Shown here in pieces: positions 13,930 through 26,490 of a stretch of 64,000 nucleotides of DNA; the stretch's first letter is position 1; the number at the start of each line of letters is the position of its first letter. This stretch comes from Cryphonectria parasitica EP155. Its lineage: Eukaryota; Ascomycota; Sordariomycetes; Diaporthales; Cryphonectriaceae. Both the position numbers and the translations under genes were made by a program. The notes under the pieces were generated by a model. That model made no database searches, had not been told where the DNA came from, and saw only the letters and a program-made list of their open reading frames with translations. Location of the stretch: NCBI RefSeq assembly GCF_011745365.1, contig NW_024468915.1:226653-290652 (forward strand). The letters are read 5' to 3'.

Positions 13930-14251
13930 TATTAAACTAGAACTAGAGCGCCATCGCTTTCGAAAGAAAAAGGAACAAACAGCTGCTGAAGCAATAAGCA
14001 AGAGCTCATGCAACCCAAGCGTGTCTGTACAGATGAGAACAGCAAACTAAGGCTATACGAGCGCAAGAACAGGATGAAAAATCTGTCTTAGATCTGTCCA
14101 AAGAATTCAAAATTGAAAAGAAGAGAAAGAATGCTTCATTGTTGCTTATAGCTAAAGAATTTGAAAAGTGAGTGGTATTCTTTATATGTATGAGGACCCT
14201 TGACTCACTGTACTCCACATCCCACGGACTACCACCCTGGCCACCACAACA
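13930..14251 (-). repeat. G3 5' LTR (322 bp)
   Basis: It pairs with 1,951-2,272 over the same length. The right third (about 14,190-14,251) keeps C and G that are T and A in the other copy, so RIP-like mutation is uneven between the two LTRs. Confidence 0.8.
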
Positions 14252-15760
14252 GTATTACTATAATCTTGGAATAGCTTCTAGAGCTAGATAACAGAATTGC
14301 TTGGAATGTATATGCTAATAGAGCATTGTTATTTCTTATTTCGCTCTTGCGCCTGAACTCTTCTCTCTTTCTATTTTTCTCTTTTCTCAGCTATTACAGC
14401 AGCAGCAGCAGCAATAATAATAATAATAGCAGCAACAGCATAGTATATATATTCCTATTCTCTAAAGTATTATATAAAAGCTGATTTATTGCAGATATCT
14501 TCTTTTACTGCTATTAATGCATCTGGAAAAGCTATACTAGCTCCTGAGATCTCTAAGAGTTAGATTGCTCCTGAGGCCTCGGAAGCTAGCAATGCCTCCT
14601 CCAGCGCTATTGATGCAATGCCCCCTTCTCGCTACCCTCTGCTCTCGAGCGCCTCCGCTGCTCCTGCATCCTTTCCCTCTCGTAGCTGCTGCAGCAGTTA
14701 GCGTAGTGGCTGCAAGGCTCTCGCTAGCAAGAAGCGCAAGAGAGCTTCTCCCTCGCTCTCGCCCTCTCTCTCGCTCTCTCTCGAGTCTCCCGAGATTCCT
14801 GCTTCAAAGGCTTTGCTTCCTATCACTTCCACAGCCTTCGTAAGTATTCATATATATCGTATATATAGCGCTATGCTGATGTTACTAAGCTGTTAAAAGG
14901 AAGAAGGTTTCTGAGAAACTGAATGCAGTGCATTCTCTTGCTAGCTAGTGCTAGGAATACATGCATCGCTGCATTCAGAAGCTTGAAGTTTAGTACTGAG
15001 ATTAGTTAAATACATTAGTTTCCTTGCTTTATAAATCCTTATATTGATTCATTATAAGCTCCGATGCTTATTATTTTCAATATGCTTGCAGTAATCACTT
15101 TTGCTAGCTTATAAGTAGTATTATCTCTGCTTCCTCTTATCTTTCATACTGCTTACAAGCTATTATAGCTTCCTTATAAAGCGGGTTTAGCTCTGAATAA
15201 TACCTGCTCCTTTGATTAGAAGCTAACTAACAAGGATTTGCAGAATATTCTTCAGCTAATATACTCTATAAGCGCTACTTCTGCGCTAATAATTAGCGCA
15301 TCTTCTGCTTCTGTTATAAGCAGGGAGTTGATATTGCTGCTTTAGCGCAGTATCAGCACTCTGGAGATGCTAGCTGAAGCAGCTTATAAGCTTTCTGAAG
15401 CAGCTCTTAAAGAGAAAAAGTAATCTCTTTAAAAACCCTGAATGAGTAAGCATGCTTTTACAGCATAAGAAATAACTAGTACTGATTATTATAATGCAGA
15501 AATATTGCTAATTTCTTAGATAAATAAGTTATATAAGAGTTTTTAGTTTTCTAATTAAAAACTGAGTAGCTTCTATACTGCATTATTACTACTTTAACTA
15601 TGCTTTGTATTCTTTGATTAATAGTCTATTATTAATAAATGCTTATAATTTCTATAAATTCTTATTGCTGCTATATTTCTTTCAATGTATGAGAAATTAG
15701 CAGTTTCTAGGTAGCTTTCAGTATGCTAGAATAGCTTCTACCTCCTAATACGCTTCTTTC
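14252..15760. other. G2 segment between integrase and 3' LTR, with Ser-rich plus-strand frame
   Basis: This belongs to G2 once G3 is removed. Around 14,500-14,850 it is unusually G+C-rich for the block. On the plus strand, in the frame entered near 14,503, it reads as an Ala/Ser/Pro-rich, low-complexity protein with a basic KKRKR patch, broken by stops that transitions could explain. A short (AGC)n(AAT)n microsatellite lies near 14,398-14,440. A further Ser/Tyr/Cys-rich quasi-frame runs at about 15,061-15,420. I do not recognise either. Confidence 0.35.
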
Positions 15761-17599
15761 TCGAGATTGATATCAGAATACACTTTAAGCTTTTCTCTAT
15801 CTCATTTATTAAAGTTTTTTAGAATTATAATTGGAAAGATATTATAAATCTTGTATTTCGCTAGCAATTCGAGCTTATATGCTAATCTATACGCTTTTAC
15901 GATTTTCAGTACTCGAAAAGAGCTAAGGTATTTGTTTGCTAGTTTATTATTAATGCTTTTTTAATATAAATACTTAGCTGAAATGAGAATGAAGTTGCTA
16001 AGAAAGAATCTTTTATTAGTATAGCATTTGTTATACTATCTGATATATGCTTATTTTGCATAATTAAGACTTTTCTAAGCTTTCTTATAAGCTTTGGTAA
16101 GATTTTCAAGCTGCTCTGAGATCTTGGGAATATAGCTTGAGTGCTGCATATTAATATCTATTGATTTTGTTAGTTAGAATCTGTAGAGCAATATAGCAGG
16201 TGATGATTCTGTTCTGCTATAGTTTGTATTATTATATGCTGCTTATGCAAGGAGTAGATGCTATGCTTAATTCGCTTGAAAAAAGCTATAATAAGCATAG
16301 AGATATTATTCGAAGTTCTGATTCTACTGCTTAGTCTATTTATCTATTTAGAAGTAAAATATAGTACTTAAGCGCTACTTAATTCTTAGATAAAAGCAGA
16401 AATTAGTTTAGAAATAGCTTATAAAGAAGCTTCTTCTGTTTGATATAATGCTCTTAAGAATGCTATAGAACTGATATATATGCTATAGCATAATATTTGC
16501 TAAATTGCTGCTTATAAGCTATATTATTATTGGAATATATAGAGCATACTTCGAGTATTTATTAATGATTATCAGAATAGTATTATAAGCTTTATTGTAG
16601 AGATTAATAAATCTGAGCAGATTGATAATAAAGTTTATTAATATCTTAGCTTATAAGTGAGTTGCTGGTAGTAAGAAACTAAGCAGGCTGTATAAGTATT
16701 ATTTCTTTGTTTTTATCTACTAATATACTATATATGTATTAATATGCTTCTTTATATTCTTAGCTAATACATTCTAATAGTAGTAATGAGAAATTATCTT
16801 AATGAACTTAGCTATGCTGAAATAGCTAGCTATTGAATTATTATAATATATTTTCAAAAGCTTCTTACAAGTTAATAAATAGTTTAGTATAAATATATAT
16901 TCTCTGAAGTATAGCAAGCTTTTAATAACTTGCTATAGCTTTATATCAGCTGTAAAGCTGCATATTTGCTTCTTATACTAAGCTTCTATCTGAATAAAAA
17001 TATCTTCTTATTGCAGTTATAGCAGATGCATTCTTATTAGCTTTATAAGCTGCTTCAGCACTATTGCTATACTTTGCTTTACTGTTAGATGCAGAAGAAT
17101 AATTGGTTTGCAATCTGATATTCAAGCAATATTAGTTGCTAAGTAGATATTCTGCTTTAACTCTGTATTCTTGCTTGAATAGCAAAGAGCATATTCTTGA
17201 AAATAGAAGATACTTAGATCTACTATCTGCTTAAATTCTATACTTTTGCTTGAATAGCAAAGAGTGCATACTTGAAAACAGGAGATATTTAAGTTTGCTG
17301 CTTGCTCTATTCTTATTCTTTGAATATGATTAATACAAGATTCTCTTTGATTCTCCAGATTCTTTATTATAATGAAATTGCTAAAGCTTTGCAGCTTCTG
17401 CTCAGCTTTCTCTTCTTTCTAATAATCTAGCTGTTTAGATAATCTATTAGCTGAGTTGAATTTACTAAAGCAGTATTGGATAATGAGATTATATATACTG
17501 AGATTATTTAGCTAGTGCAACTAGTAAGCAGATAGCTTTTGTTTAGTTTCTCAGTATTGCAAGTTGAGATGATTTATAAGAATAAATATAAGCTTAAGC
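15761..17599 (-). pseudogene. G2 integrase and RNase H relic
   Basis: On the minus strand, about 15,775-15,945 gives KLANKYLSSFRVLKIV followed by AYKLELLAKYKIYNIFPI, which matches the GPF/Y-type C-terminal module of Gypsy integrases (KLADKRLGPFRVLE... AYRLELP...). The integrase core would lie to the right, up to the G1 insertion, but is too mutated for me to place its catalytic residues. It continues the pol reading that starts at 25-26 kb on the other side of G1. Confidence 0.55.
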
Positions 17600-17604
17600 A
17601 GATA

Positions 17605-18068
17605 TGTAATGAGCACTGCAGCAATCCGAAGATTCCTAAGTATACGAAGGAGTTTATGCTAACAAGAGCGATATCGAAGTATCAAGTTCTTGAATACGGA
17701 ACTGTACAAGTCTTAATAAGCGATGCAAGTATTCACTGCCTTTGGAGCTACTCAGTATATAAAACTGAATACTTAGATTAATAACTGAAGAGCTATATAC
17801 GAGATTTATCTAATAGGAATGAACGTATTCTTATATATTCTGCTCTTCAGTTCTGTTGGTAGTATTGATTGTTGAATCTCTTAGATCATCTGGATGATTC
17901 AACTGATCCGGATTACTATAGATCAGCTACTAATTTATTCTGATTCTGTAATTCTAATCCTTGCTTATATAAGCCTTAGTCTTTAAGATATTATATCCTT
18001 TTCTGTTTTTTCGAATAGTTGTTCCGAGTATTCTAGCTAGTAATCTGTATATTAGATAGATTATAACA
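17605..18068 (-). repeat. G1 3' LTR (464 bp)
   Basis: It pairs with 24,606-25,069. The left half is well preserved, while the right half carries many C-to-T and G-to-A changes relative to the partner. An 80-codon frame at 17,539-17,781 lies mostly in this LTR and is not a gene. Confidence 0.9.
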
Positions 18069-19281
18069 TTATTTCTCTTCTATTAATCGTTATTTCTAAT
18101 GATCTTCTGTAAGTATTCTAGCAAGTTATTTGCATATATGATTATGCCTTTCTAATTGAAATATTGAATAGAATCAACAAATTGCATTTTAGCTATTCAG
18201 TAAAAACTTAAGAGCGTTATTATCTTGCTAAGCTTATTTCTGCTTTTAGTATTGAAATGTCTGCTTGTGCTTATTGTTGAAAGATAGAAGCTTTCTATTG
18301 TTTTACCGAAAACTCTTCTTATTATAAGAAATATATTTCTCTAAGTTAAAGCTATAATACTAGTTGTTTCTCAGCTTCTGCTAATTAGTTTCTTTGTTTC
18401 TTAGTATTCTTTATAATTACTAATTTTCTTCTTTTAGCAAAGCATTTAATTCGTAAAAAGCGCAAGATTTTGAGCAAGAAAGCTAAGGCAGAGTTAGCAA
18501 ATGCTGCTGCTCTACAAGCCTTGCTAACATCGCAAGCTCATCTTAATTATATATAGAAATAGCAAAGGCTGTTAGAGGAATATATTGCAGAAATAATTTG
18601 TTATAGCTTCAATTCCTTGGAAGGATTTGCTAATAAGGAGGATTGCAGTCTTCGTAAAGAGAAGATCTGTCTGATATCTTAGAGGCATCTTGAGGTTATC
18701 GACTGGAGTTCCTTGGATTTAGGAGATTCTGTAGTAGATTGATTGAGCTTTCTGGAGAGTGAGATTCCCGAGGCTTTCAAGTCTTGGTTTGGGGCGGAGC
18801 GATCATCTTAGATACTGATTTCCTTTCTTTTTCAATACTCAGCTACTTTTTCTTAAGCATTCTTAATGTTTTTCTGTAATTCCTATAAATTTTCGCTTGC
18901 TAGATAATTCTTCTATTTGATAAGGTATTCTCTTATGCTATTTATGCTTCTATGCTTAAGAATCTTCTTTATCTCATACTCTAGTTCGTTATTTTCTACT
19001 TCTGCTATATTATTCGCTAATATTTCCTATACTGCTAGTTTCAGCAATAAGATATGAAAAATCGAGTATATTCTTATCTTATAAGATAATACTAACTTGT
19101 AGTTAACTAGAGAAATCTGCTATAAGATTTTGAATGATTCTAACTTCTTATAATCAAGTTTATTGCTGAATCTGATTGTTTTAATGTTTTTCCGAAGTAG
19201 ATAAACCTTATCTCCCTTTTATAGGATTGATTCCTCAATTCTTTTGAAATTTGCATATTATATTATTTGTTTCTGAACGAA

Positions 19282-19806
19282 TTATAGTTCTGATTGGAAT
19301 TCCTTCTGAACTTTCTTAATCTTTTTAATCTTTTTATCTGCAGCTTTTACATCTGCTCCTAGCAGTGCCTTATAGTAAGCTATTGGATTATATCTGTAAA
19401 GTATGAAAAATGATAATTTCTTTATTATGCTTGTATCTGTACTATTATAAGCGAACTGTACAAAAGGCAACAGATTAACTCAGTTATTCTGTTCCTGATT
19501 AATATAGTATTGAAGATATTATTCAATAATCTAATTTATTCTTTCTATCTATTCATCTATTTGCAGATGAAATGCTATAGATATTCTATAGTGTATTCCA
19601 AGCTGTTTCATAAGCGAAATTCAAAACTTTGAGTTAAACTTTCTGTTTCTATTGGAGATTACTTCTTCTGATATACTGTAATTAGCAATAATCGTTCTAA
19701 GGAATGCATATGCGAGTTTCTCTGCTGTACTGCTTTTCTTATAAGGAAGAAAATAAGCATACTTGCTTAGTTTGCAAATTACTACTAAAATGCTATTATA
19801 TTGCAT
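19282..19806 (-). pseudogene. G1 integrase relic
   Basis: Minus-strand frame 19,621-19,806 reads like the integrase core: NSILVVICKLSKYAYFLPYK corresponds to D-S-I-L-V-V-V-x-R-L-S-K-x-A-H-F, and ISEEVISNRNRKFNSKF corresponds to the second-Asp block ISDRGxxFxSxF. The frame 19,282-19,470 gives MPFVQFAYNSTDTSI, the family block LPFAQFAYNNAxxxS after the catalytic Glu region. Asp residues are changed to Asn (NSIL, SNRN), as expected from G-to-A mutation. The two frames are separated by stops. Confidence 0.75.
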
Positions 19807-20299
19807 CTTAGTTAAGAGTTCTTGTAAGAAAGATAGCTTAGTAATGAAGTTTAGATTAATAAATTGCTAAATAGTTATAAATACTAATAAGGAATACAGT
19901 AGTTTGTAAAGCTTATATCTTTCTACTTTATTCTTCTTGCAGCTATTGCATTATTATAAAATATTCTTAATTCTTTTTCTAAAGCTTAATAAATTCCAAT
20001 ATCTTTTGATATATTCATAGATTGCTTTAATTCTCTGATGCTTATATGCTAGTATATTGTATATATTCTTGATATAGTTATCTTATTCGTTTGGAGTTAT
20101 TAATTCTGAATCTCTTTCTAAGAATCTGATTCTGAGAGCAGCATTCAGTTCTCTATATACATTAACGAGATTTCCTGATTCATTTTAGACAAAGATATTC
20201 TGTATATTCAAAGAGTCTGCATTTTAATAATCTGATCTTCTGCTAAGAGCATCTGCTTATCCATTCTCCAAGCTTTTGCAGTATATAATTCTAAAGTTG

Positions 20300-21775
20300 A
20301 ATTATAAGAGGAATTCTGCTTATCTGACTTATTATTTGTTCAAAACTTTAGTTATTATAAATATAGTTAGATTTTTATAATTCAAGTAAACTATAATTGA
20401 ATATTGTATATTAATAAGATAGTATTGCTACTTCTTGAAAGCTTTTATTATTGCTATAAGTTTCTAATTAGAGATTTTATAATTGATTTCCAGGCTATTT
20501 AACTTCTTTAAGAAGTTGCTTATAATCCTTAGATGTTCTTAGTTATCTTGCTAGCTAAGTTGTTCTCTGAATGCATATCCTAATGCATTAGTTTCAATTT
20601 CAAAGGGTTTATAGAGATCTGCTTTATATAGAATTAGCTTCAAGATAATATGCTTGATAATCTTATCAAAAGCTTCTTATGCTTTGAAAGTTTACTTGAA
20701 AAGCTGTTCTTTCTTAGTAAGATTTGTAAGAGAGTATACAATTCAGCTATAGTTCTTAATAAACTGTTTGTAGAAGTTAATATATCTGAGAAAAGACTTA
20801 ACATCCCTGATGTTCCTGGGAACTGGCTAATTCCTAATAGCTTCTATCTTGTCTTTCTATAGCTTAATGTATCCTAGCTTGATTATAAATCCGAAGTAAT
20901 TAACTTTCTGTATATGAAAGTAACTCTTTGCAGATTCTATAAGAAGTTTTGCATCTTGGAGCGTTTATAATACTATTTCTATATATTTCTTGTATTCTTC
21001 TAGTATTTAAGAGTAAATAAGAATATTATTAAGATAGATAATGATAAACTGATTCAGATATTCGCATAGAATATAATTAATTATTTTCTGAAACAAAGCT
21101 GAGATATTTGTTAGATTAAAGAGTATAATCAAATATTTGTAGTATTTATAGCATATTCTAAAAGCAGTTTTTCATTCTTCTCCTTTCTTTACTCTAATCA
21201 GATTGTAAGCTTTTTTTAGATTTAGAACTATAAACTATTATGCTTCTTGCAGCCTATTTTGTAATTCCTTAATAAGTAGCAATGAATATCAGTTTTTGAT
21301 TATAATGTTATTGAATTGCTTATAATTAATACATAGCTTGAGCTTGCTATTTTTCTTAAGTATAAACAGAATGAGATATTCTGCTGATAATTGCAATAAT
21401 TATATATATTCTTTCTTAAGATTCTCATCAAGATATTTCTGAAGTATTTCTAGCTATACTTTATCTAATCCGTAGATAGAGAAGAATTTGAGCTGTTTCT
21501 TTTCTTGTAGCAGGATCTCGTAGTTATATAAGCTGTATTCTAGCAATCCTGTATTCAGTTTTTTCTGAAATAGTTTCTTGAACTTGTAGTATTCTCGTAG
21601 TATGTTCGCAAGTATTAGTTCTGATCTCTGTACTGTTTCTGCTATCTGGAGGAATAGTAGGTATTATTGAGCGTGCTTCTTTTCTGATAGCGTTTCCGAG
21701 AGCTTTAAGCATTCGCTCCGAGCTGGATTGAGCGCTTGAGAGCTTAGTTTCGAGGTTTTTCCTATATAGATTCAC
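20300..21775 (-). pseudogene. G1 reverse transcriptase and RNase H relic
   Basis: The RT active-site block is readable on the minus strand near 21,011-21,050 as FIIIYLNNILIYS, corresponding to VVVYLDDILIYS, so the catalytic Asp-Asp pair is now Asn-Asn. The same region recurs at 1-700 in G1'. The minus-strand frame at 21,524-21,775 is a remnant between protease and RT. Stops occur throughout. Confidence 0.65.
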
Positions 21776-22289
21776 AATTCATATTCTGAAGCTTATTCTT
21801 GTTGCTTTAAAATAAACTGACTTACTAAGAGTCTCGCTTCCATTATTCTGCTAACCTGTTAGCATTCTAGCATTATTTGAGTTCGCTTATTACTAGATCC
21901 TTCTCCTTGAACTGCTAGCTCTGCTAGTTTGGAGATATGTGAGAAGTTGTATAAAGCTTTTTTTTCTGAATATTCTTCAATTACTGGCTTCAATTCTGCA
22001 TTATTGATTATAACTATCTCTCTGGATACAGCTTGTTCTTATGAGATCTAGCTAGTAATCCAATTGATTCAAGGATTGTGCTTCTTAAGCTATGGAAGCT
22101 CTATAATCAGCTTATGTTATGCTATATTCGTAATATCAAAGAAAGCTCTAGTTATATATTCTTGGATCAAGATAGATAAATGATTAGTTTTCTTATTGAT
22201 TATTTCTTAGTTGTATGTAATAGGTTATTCTTTCATAGTGCTAAGGGTATATAAGTGCTTCTTCTGTTTCCATTATAGTTATATCTGAT

Positions 22290-22450
22290 TGATAATGTAT
22301 AGGGATATAAAGTTTCTCTGAGCGCTACTGTTTAATAGTGCACTGTATTTGTATTCTTGAATGTATATATTGAACTTAATATAAGCATAATCTGTTCTAG
22401 ATGCTTTATATAGGAACTGTTTCAGTCTGATTGTCTGCAGTTTCTTTACA
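22290..22450 (-). pseudogene. G1 aspartic protease relic
   Basis: On the minus strand the sequence reads SALLNSSAQRNFISLYI, matching the retropepsin active-site pattern A-L-L-D-S-G-A-x-x-N-F-I-S. The catalytic Asp is changed to Asn and the Gly to Ser, again G-to-A type changes. The same point is where the G1' copy was split by G2. Confidence 0.65.
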
Positions 22451-24605
22451 AGCGATCCTATTCTTTTGAATTTATTAAGAGCTGCTTATCCTTCTAAGCC
22501 TGCTTTGCTACTTTCCAAGCAAGCTTCTTAGCTTGTTTTTGCTCATATCATTATTATTCCTAGTCTTTCTTCTATTAATATTAGTTGCAAATCTTATTAT
22601 TAATATAAATCATATAGAGTATTATCTTATATTGCTACTATTCTATCTTTTTATCTATGCATTGTATGAAGCAATCATCCGATAGCCTGATATATGCATT
22701 ATAGTATTGCCTGTTAAGCACTTCTCTGAAGCGGAGTTTCTGTTCTTTAACAGCCTGAAGGATTTATTCTGATTCTCTAACAGGAAATTATTTGTATTAT
22801 ATCTTATCTGAGAAATGCATTCTGCAGCTATAATAAGTACAGGAGATTCAAGCTAGTTTGTAGTATAGATTGTGAAATAAACTAATCCAAGGATCTTTAT
22901 CTTATTATACCTCAATATCTTGCAAGGAAATACAGATAAAGAGCTTTTTCAGCCCTATTCCGTAAACGAGATATTCAATTCATATTGTTTCCTTGTTTCA
23001 CTCAATGCTAAAGAGAAACCTTCCTTTAAGCTTATTAAGCATGTTGTTTGCAGGAAGCTTCTGTGGACTGCTAAGTTGTTTGCTTTAGCTTGATTCTTCT
23101 ATTGCTTAAGAAGCATTCTCTATATTGCTTAGATATTTATACCAGTAGCTAAGAGAATATTATCCCTTATTTATATCTCTAGTTATAATGCTTAGCATAA
23201 GCAATAAAGAATATTGAAGGATATTATTGCTAAGCTCTTCTTTCAATATCTGAATACTTTGTTCCACAATATCAAAGCAGTCCAAGTTGTTATTCGTAGG
23301 AGTGCTAAGCATGCACTCTTATTCTGCTGTTGCTATTTATCTGCAGCACTTAGATTTCTAAGGGAACTATTCTGAACCTTTCTTATTCGAGAGATATATT
23401 AAGCAGTTATCATCATAGCAGAATATTCAGCTAAGACTTCCATAATTAATAGAGTTCGATACTTGCTCTAAGAGAGTATTTTTGCTTAGTTGATTGGATT
23501 TCTATTATCAAGCAATATTTATCTAATATTCTTTCTGAACTAATTGCTATTTATTCTTTTAGAATTGATAGCAGTTACATGCAATATATTCTTATTTATT
23601 ATAATTATAGCAAGTAATATTATTCTTCTTGCTATACTGCTTATTAGCTGCATTAAGTTTTATAGAATTAGTATGTATAATGCTGCTCTGAGCTGTATTG
23701 CTATATTAACTGCTATTCTTGTTTTGGAGTTTCTTGCTTATATTAGCTGGAAATCTTCAAGTCTAGCTTTCTCTCTTCTTAAACTTCTCTATCTATTGTT
23801 TATACAGATAGTTATTAATATAGATAGCTTAATTAGAGAATATTGCAAAGTTTTCTAGCTAATTCTGCTTGAAGATTTTATCTTTAATATCATTCTTAAG
23901 TTCCTTATAATAGTACTTCATGAGATTCTTATCTTCTTACAGAAGTTGCACTAAGAATTACTTGAATCTGATTATATAAGCAGAAGCTAACTTGGTCTGC
24001 TTGAGATTCATGAGCTGCTAAGCTGTAGTGCATTCTTCGTTAGGATTATCAAAGATTTTCTTAAGAGCTTTCTCAAAGCTTTCAAAAGAATCAAATATAT
24101 TCTTAGTACTCTGGATATGTATATCAGAGTTATTCTGATGCTTTAAATAGTTGTATAGAGAAGGCTTATATTAGATAAGAGCATTCTTTTCGAAACGAGT
24201 CTTTATAAGAATAACTTTCTCAGATTTCTTAGTAAACTGAATCTCATAGTGCAGAAAATATACTCTGCAGTAGATAAGGAATTCATATAGCATCTTTTGA
24301 TTGCTATCATATATAGCAAGCTTATTCATCTTGTATACTTTTCTAGCATTATTAGTAGCTATAAAGATAAACTGCGCCTGTTAAGCTTGTTAAGCTAGCT
24401 AAGCTTGTTAATTAGCAATAGTAGCGCTCTAAGCTTGCTATTATTTGCACAGATCCTGAATACGCTGGATAAGCTAGTATACCTAGTTAACCAGTTCTTC
24501 CTGAGTAGAGGCGCGCAAGAACGAAGAGATTCCTGAAGAAGCTATCATATTCCGTATTGCTTAAGAGGATAATACTGAACCATTCTTGAACAAGAATTAT
24601 CAAAA
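22450..24605 (-). pseudogene. G1 gag relic
   Basis: This is the 5' internal part of G1, between the protease and the 5' LTR. It aligns with 28,470-30,551 of the G1' copy. The plus-strand open stretch 23,544-23,858 is hydrophobic, AT-driven and antisense to gag, so I treat it as chance. Confidence 0.5.
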
Positions 24606-25069
24606 TGTAATAAGCACTGCAGCAATCCGAAGATTCCTAAATATACAAAGAAATTTATACTAATAAGAGCAGTATCGAAATATCAAATTCTTAAATACGG
24701 AACCATACAAATCTTAATAAGCAATGCAAATATTTACTGCCTTTAGAGCTACTCAGTATATAAAACTGAATACTTAGATTAATAATTAAAGAGCTATATA
24801 CAAGATCTATCTAATGGGAATGAATGTATTCTTATATATCCCGCTCTTCAGTCCTATTGGTAGTATTAGTTATTGGATCCCTTGGATCATCTGAATGATC
24901 CAACTGATCCGGATTACCATGGATCAGCCACTGATCCATCCTGATTCTGTAATCCTAACCCTTGCTTATGTAAGCCTTAGTCTTTGAGATGTTGTATCCT
25001 TTCCTGTTTTTTCGAACAGTTGTTCCGGGTGTCCTGGCTGGTGACCTGCATGTTGGATGGGTCATAACA
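24606..25069 (-). repeat. G1 5' LTR (464 bp)
   Basis: It pairs with 17,605-18,068. Its right half (about 24,850-25,069) is almost unmutated, while the left half shows mainly G-to-A changes. The TSD AGATA follows at 25,070-25,074. Confidence 0.9.
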
Positions 25070-25074
25070 AGATA

Positions 25075-26420
25075 TAATAAATAATGCTGCTAATTTAATA
25101 TAGTATTTATAATAGCTAATAGCTTAATATCTTTTATGCTATACTGTATTTCTATTGAAAAGAGCTTTTTTGAATGAAAAGCAATTGGATGCTAGTAGCT
25201 TTGAAACAGCTAAGCTAATATAGCTTCTATAGCAAAAGCAGAAATATTCGTTTCAATTCTTATTAGTAATACAGTATTGTAGTAATATAGTAATGAAGCT
25301 GTTATAAAGAGCATGATTAGAGTTTTGAAAGCTACTTGAGTATAATTTGAGAGTATAATCATATTTATACTGCTGCTTTGCAAAAAGTTGATTAATAATA
25401 TAGTAATCTTGAAGTAGTTCTGTATAAATTAATAATAGAATTTAGTAAATCTAAGAAATATCTGAATATTATAAATAATATATAAGAGCAGCTACTATAT
25501 AATAGCTGCAATATATTCCTTATTTATACTGATTTCTTCTGAAGATATTACAAAGCTTAGGAATTTTATTTATTATATATTGAATTTATACTTTCTTAGA
25601 TTGAGATATAGCTTTTATTGCTATAGCTGCTTCAAGATCTTTTAAATATAGCTTATATGCTGCTTAGCATTATTACTATAGATTAGGATATTATTTAAAT
25701 AGATAATGCAGATTATATTTATTAAGCTTGCTAGCGCTTTATTAATATATGCTTAAAATGTAGCTAAAGCATTAATAAGGCTAAAAAGCAGAATATAATA
25801 TTTAAAATAGCTATATTTCGTATAAAAAGCAGTTTTCTATTTATTTTCTTTATAGATTTGAAGCTGATAATATGTATTCTTAAGATTAAGCTTGATATAG
25901 ATTTGTATATAGCTTAGTTGATTGAGAATCTTAGCAATTAAAGGCAATAGAGTGCAGTTCTTGTATATAATCCGATTCAGCGCTCTATAGTTTATATAGA
26001 AGTACAGCTTACTTTCTTTCTTTAGTATAAATAGTATAAATATGCTAGCAGAGCTGATTAAGAATTGAATCTATTTTCTAGCTAGCATCTTTTCTAAGTA
26101 TTTTCTGAATACTTTTAGTTTAGCTGCAAAGAAAGTATATAAGAGCTTTTAGAGCAGTTTTGCTTTCTTTTCAAGCTTAATGTAATAATTGATATTAATA
26201 TAGAGTATAAGCAATTTTAATGCTTTCTCTATATATAAATTGATAAAGTTGCAGTATTTAGAAAGCAGATGCAGCTCTAGCGCTATATCTTCTAGCTTAG
26301 CTTCGAGGAGTAGATCTGATAAGCTTGAGTAGTAATATGCTGCAAAGGCAACTCTTGCTTTTTTAAGCTTTTTCGCTATAGTGCAGAGCTGAATCTGAAA
26401 GCGTTAAAGAGGAAATCTTC
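25075..26420 (-). pseudogene. G2 reverse transcriptase relic
   Basis: On the minus strand near 25,985-26,060 the sequence reads FILFILKKESKLYFYINYRA, matching the Gypsy RT block APVLFVKKKDGxLRxCVDYRALN. Near 25,680-25,710 the active-site block reads IIYLNNILI (normally YLDDILI). It continues the G2 pol gene interrupted on the left by G1. The frame is broken by stops. Confidence 0.7.
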
Positions 26421-26490
26421 ATTATCTTATATTCTATTATATTACTAAGTTAATAATCTTAAGCTATAGGAATTTCAGAATTAGGCTGAG

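Larger units (their letters stand above)
1951..14251 (-). mobile_element. G3 Ty3/Gypsy retrotransposon, 12.3 kb, nested in G2
   Basis: Two 322-bp direct repeats (1,951-2,272 and 13,930-14,251) enclose a Gypsy pol region on the minus strand: integrase core near 7.3-7.55 kb, RNase H near 8.3-8.45 kb and RT near 8.8-9.5 kb. The LTR ends pair as TGTTG...CAATA in element orientation. A purine tract lies directly 5' of the 3' LTR. I could not find a matching 5-bp duplication (attca on the left, gtatt on the right), so the exact ends or a later rearrangement are uncertain. The element is long because about 4 kb separates integrase from the 3' LTR. Confidence 0.75.
17605..25069 (-). mobile_element. 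G1 Ty3/Gypsy retrotransposon, complete, 7,465 bp
   Basis: It has 464-bp LTRs (17,605-18,068 and 24,606-25,069), TG...CA ends, and a perfect 5-bp duplication AGATA at 17,600-17,604 and 25,070-25,074. On the minus strand the order is 5' LTR (right), gag (about 22.5-24.6 kb), aspartic protease (about 22.3-22.45 kb), RT (about 20.9-21.5 kb), RNase H, integrase (19.28-19.81 kb), 3' LTR (left). A purine-rich AGAAGAGAAA tract precedes the 3' LTR on the minus strand. Every coding part is interrupted. It is inserted in the pol gene of G2. Confidence 0.9.

Noticed and set aside
1941..14260. Search for a 5-bp target duplication around G3
   Set aside because: The flanks read attca and gtatt; they do not match, so I do not claim a duplication.
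23544..23858. 104-codon hydrophobic frame on the plus strand
   Set aside because: Antisense to G1 gag in AT-rich DNA, where Ile/Leu/Phe-rich frames arise by chance.
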